DNA of 64,000 bases from Novosphingobium panipatense (GTDB taxonomy: Bacteria; Pseudomonadota; Alphaproteobacteria; Sphingomonadales; Sphingomonadaceae): the NCBI RefSeq assembly GCF_002149965.1, contig NZ_MSQB01000001.1:1-64000 (forward strand), read 5' to 3'. Below, piece by piece: positions 62,210 through 64,000 of this stretch. Positions within the stretch are counted from its first letter, which is position 1. Each line of letters begins with the position of its first letter. The position numbers and the translations under genes were made by a program. A model generated the notes under the pieces. The model made no database searches, had not been told where the DNA came from, and saw only the letters and a list, made by a program, of their open reading frames with translations.

Positions 62210-63337
62210 ATGCTGACCAGGCTTTCCAACATCTACAGGCTGGGCGTGAAGGAGCTGTGGAGCCTGTGGCGCGATCCGATCATGCTGGTGCTGATCGCCT
62301 TCGTCTTCACGGTGTCCGTTTATACATCTGCCAATTCGACGCCCGAAACGCTGCATAATGCCGCCATCGCCATCGTCGACGAGGACGATTCCCCGCTGTC
62401 GCAGCGTATCGTCTCGTCGTTTTATCCGCCGCAGTTCGTGGTGCCCCGGATGATCGTGCCGCAGCAGATCGATCCCGGCATGGATGCGGGCGACTTCACT
62501 TTCGTGCTGCACATTCCCTACGGCTTCCAGCGTGACGTGCTGGCAGGGCGGGGCGCCGAGATCCAGCTCAACACCGATGCCACGCGCATGAGCCAGGCCT
62601 TCACCGGCAGCGGCTATATCCAGCAGATCGTGAACGGAGAGGTGAACGAATTCGTCAACCGCTACCGCGCGAATACGGTGCCGCAAGTGGACCTTGCCAT
62701 CCGCGCGCGGTTCAATCCCACGCTCAACAAGTCATGGTTCGGCGCTCTGGCGCAGATCATCAACCAGATCGCGATGCTCTCGATCATCCTGACCGGCGCC
62801 GCACTGATCCGCGAGCGCGAGCACGGGACCATCGAGCACCTCCTGGTCATGCCGGTGACGCCGTTCGAGATCATGATGTCGAAAGTCTGGTCGATGGGGC
62901 TGGTGGTGCTGCTTGCCTCTGCGCTCTCGGTCAATCTGGTGGTGCGGGCGCTGATGCATGTGCCGATCGCGGGATCGCTGCCGCTGTTCTTCGCGGGCGC
63001 GGCCCTGGTGCTGTTCTCGACTACTTCGATGGGTATTTTCCTCGCGACGATCGCCCGCAACATGCCGCAGTTCGGCATGCTGATGATCCTGGTGCTGCTG
63101 CCGCTCCAGATGCTTTCGGGAGGAAGCACGCCGCGCGAATCGATGCCGCAGCTGGTGCAGGACGTGATGCTCTTCGCACCGACCACCCATTTCGTGGAGC
63201 TGGGGCAGGCGATCCTCTTCCGCGGCGCCGGGTTCGATGTGGTCTGGCCGCAATTTGCCGCCACTTTCGCGATCGGTGTGGTGTTCTTCGCGGTCGCCCT
63301 GGCGCGGTTCCGCTCGACGATCAGCGCGATGGCGTGA
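62210..63337 (+). CDS. ABC-2 type permease (YhhJ-like)
   Basis: This 375-residue protein has the ABC-2 layout. An N-terminal helix (PIMLVLIAFVFTVSVYTSAN) is followed by a loop of about 150 residues facing the periplasm, then five helices with the family signature REREHGTIEHLLVMPVTPFE. It begins 1 base after the RbbA-like stop and provides the second membrane half of the exporter. Together with the genes from 56884 it makes a complete tripartite system. The last gene of the operon, it is followed by the multi-hairpin repeat copy B. Confidence 0.92.
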   Translation: MLTRLSNIYRLGVKELWSLWRDPIMLVLIAFVFTVSVYTSANSTPETLHNAAIAIVDEDDSPLSQRIVSSFYPPQFVVPRMIVPQQIDPGMDAGDFTFVLHIPYGFQRDVLAGRGAEIQLNTDATRMSQAFTGSGYIQQIVNGEVNEFVNRYRANTVPQVDLAIRARFNPTLNKSWFGALAQIINQIAMLSIILTGAALIREREHGTIEHLLVMPVTPFEIMMSKVWSMGLVVLLASALSVNLVVRALMHVPIAGSLPLFFAGAALVLFSTTSMGIFLATIARNMPQFGMLMILVLLPLQMLSGGSTPRESMPQLVQDVMLFAPTTHFVELGQAILFRGAGFDVVWPQFAATFAIGVVFFAVALARFRSTISAMA

Positions 63338-63343
63338 GGTATG

Positions 63344-63489
63344 AAAATCCGCCGAAGGCGGATTTTGGCGGCACCGGCCCACGCCCCCACCCTACCACCC
63401 AAGGTATTATCCTGGCTGGTGGTAGGGTGGGGGCGCCTAGGAGACTTGGAGGCCGGTGCCGCTAAAAAATGCCCGGATGGGCATTTTTT
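63344..63489. repeat. Multi-hairpin intergenic repeat element, copy B
   Basis: It begins 6 bp after the permease stop and has the same plan as copy A. Stem 1: 63344-63353 with 63357-63366. Stem 2: 63368-63379 with 63451-63462, enclosing stem 3: 63382-63399 with 63418-63435. Stem 4: 63464-63474 with 63479-63489, ending in a U-run. Stem 1 and stem 2 differ from copy A but keep pairing; the stem-3 core, the loop GGTATTATCCTG and the linker GAGACTTGG are conserved. It probably terminates the exporter operon before the MetN-like gene. Confidence 0.85.
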
Positions 63490-63620
63490 GATCATCTGGA
63501 AAATCCGCAAAGCTCTGCTTCCCGGCCCGCGATTCATTTTGTCTAGAAATCTGCTGGAGAATGGTGAAGGGACGCCCTCCGGCATGGACGTGCCGGGTCT
63601 GCGCGAAGAAGGTATAGAGT

Positions 63621-64000
63621 ATGATCCGCCTGGAAGGCGTACACAAGGCGTTCGGCGATACCCATGCCGCGCTGGCGGGGGTCGATCTGGAGATCGGCCG
63701 GGGCGAAGTTTTCGGGATCATCGGTCGTTCCGGGGCGGGCAAATCCACGCTCGTCAGGCTGCTCAACGGGCTTGAGCGGCCCAGTTCGGGGCGCGTGCTG
63801 ATCGACGGGACCGACGTTGCGACCCTGTCCGCCGACGGCCTGCGTGCCTTGCGTTCGCGGGTGGGCATGATCTTCCAGAATTTCGGCCTGCTCTGGTCCC
63901 GCACGGTGTTCGACAATGTCGCGCTGCCGCTCAGGATCGGCGGCGCTTCGCGTGCGGAGATCGCCGCAAAAGTGCCGGCCCTGCTGGAGCGCGTGGGCCT
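63621..64000 (+). CDS. metN: MetN-like methionine ABC transporter ATPase (5' part, cut by window edge)
   Basis: About 126 N-terminal residues are visible. Walker A is GRSGAGKST (in [18 protein letters not shown]) and the Q-loop is [20 protein letters not shown]. The text [13 protein letters not shown] and the following [22 protein letters not shown] are characteristic of MetN. MetN powers uptake of D- and L-methionine with MetI and MetQ, which would lie beyond the right edge. GAAGAAGG precedes ATG 63621. The 131 bp after the repeat hold its promoter; no SAM riboswitch could be recognised there. Family certainty is high; the substrate call rests on the N-terminal part only. Confidence 0.82.
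   Translation, partial: MIRLEGVHKAFGDTHAALAGVDLEIGRGEVFGIIGRSGAGKSTLVRLLNGLERPSSGRVLIDGTDVATLSADGLRALRSRVGMIFQNFGLLWSRTVFDNVALPLRIGGASRAEIAAKVPALLERVG

Noticed and set aside
63490..63620. SAM riboswitch upstream of the MetN-like gene
   Set aside because: The 131-bp gap shows no recognisable SAM-I or SAM-II core or expression-platform hairpin.
1..64000. CRISPR arrays, tRNA/rRNA genes, insertion sequences, prophage
   Set aside because: No regularly spaced repeats, tRNA cloverleaf, rRNA signature, transposase or phage structural gene was recognised on reading both strands.

Overview
This 64 kb window is GC-rich, densely coded Gram-negative DNA. Two TonB-dependent receptors, Tat-type signals on secreted enzymes, a membrane PQQ glucose dehydrogenase, a BON-domain stress-type protein and several S10 peptidases suggest an alphaproteobacterium of the sphingomonad type (Novosphingobium/Sphingobium-like). 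That placement is inferred from gene content; no rRNA or other marker gene is present.

Region 1 (1-16412) is a plant-polysaccharide locus that fits xyloglucan. A GH3 beta-glucosidase (running off the left edge) is divergent from a LacI-type regulator. A plus-strand operon follows: GH74 xyloglucanase, GH35, PA14-containing GH31 alpha-xylosidase, GH29 alpha-L-fucosidase and a second GH35. A minus-strand GH39-GH43 pair faces it. Two near-identical LacI-type operators (1495-1508 and 16399-16412) and a weaker one before GH74 (2777-2790) tie the units into one predicted regulon. All enzymes carry export signals, so digestion is outside the cytoplasm.

Region 2 (16.5-34.9 kb) is mixed: a multi-PAS hybrid histidine kinase; a TonB-dependent receptor divergent from an exported amidohydrolase; an epoxide hydrolase / Ohr / alpha-beta hydrolase operon divergent from a damaged thioredoxin-like gene; a winged-helix/NTPase/TPR regulator; an SDR and an aldehyde dehydrogenase divergent from a LysR regulator; and an outer-membrane phospholipase A with an N-terminal extension.

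Region 3 (35-39.2 kb) holds PQQ-dependent glucose dehydrogenase, an MgtC-like membrane protein and a low-complexity BON-domain protein.

Region 4 (39.4-56.7 kb) looks like a peptide/amino-acid utilisation island: M61-type peptidase, Lrp/AsnC regulator divergent from an ornithine cyclodeaminase-amidohydrolase operon, an aminotransferase-S10 peptidase-amino-acid permease operon, a TonB-dependent receptor, two more S10 serine carboxypeptidases and an apparently Tat-exported class V PLP enzyme. The proposed flow is import of peptides across the outer membrane, periplasmic trimming, uptake, then transamination or deamination.

Region 5 (56.9-64 kb) encodes a complete TolC/HlyD/RbbA-like/YhhJ-like ABC exporter, followed by the start of a MetN-like ATPase. 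Two copies of one multi-hairpin intergenic element (19496-19660 and 63344-63489), with paired base changes in their stems, are the most unusual non-coding feature. No tRNA, rRNA, CRISPR array, insertion sequence or phage gene was recognised.
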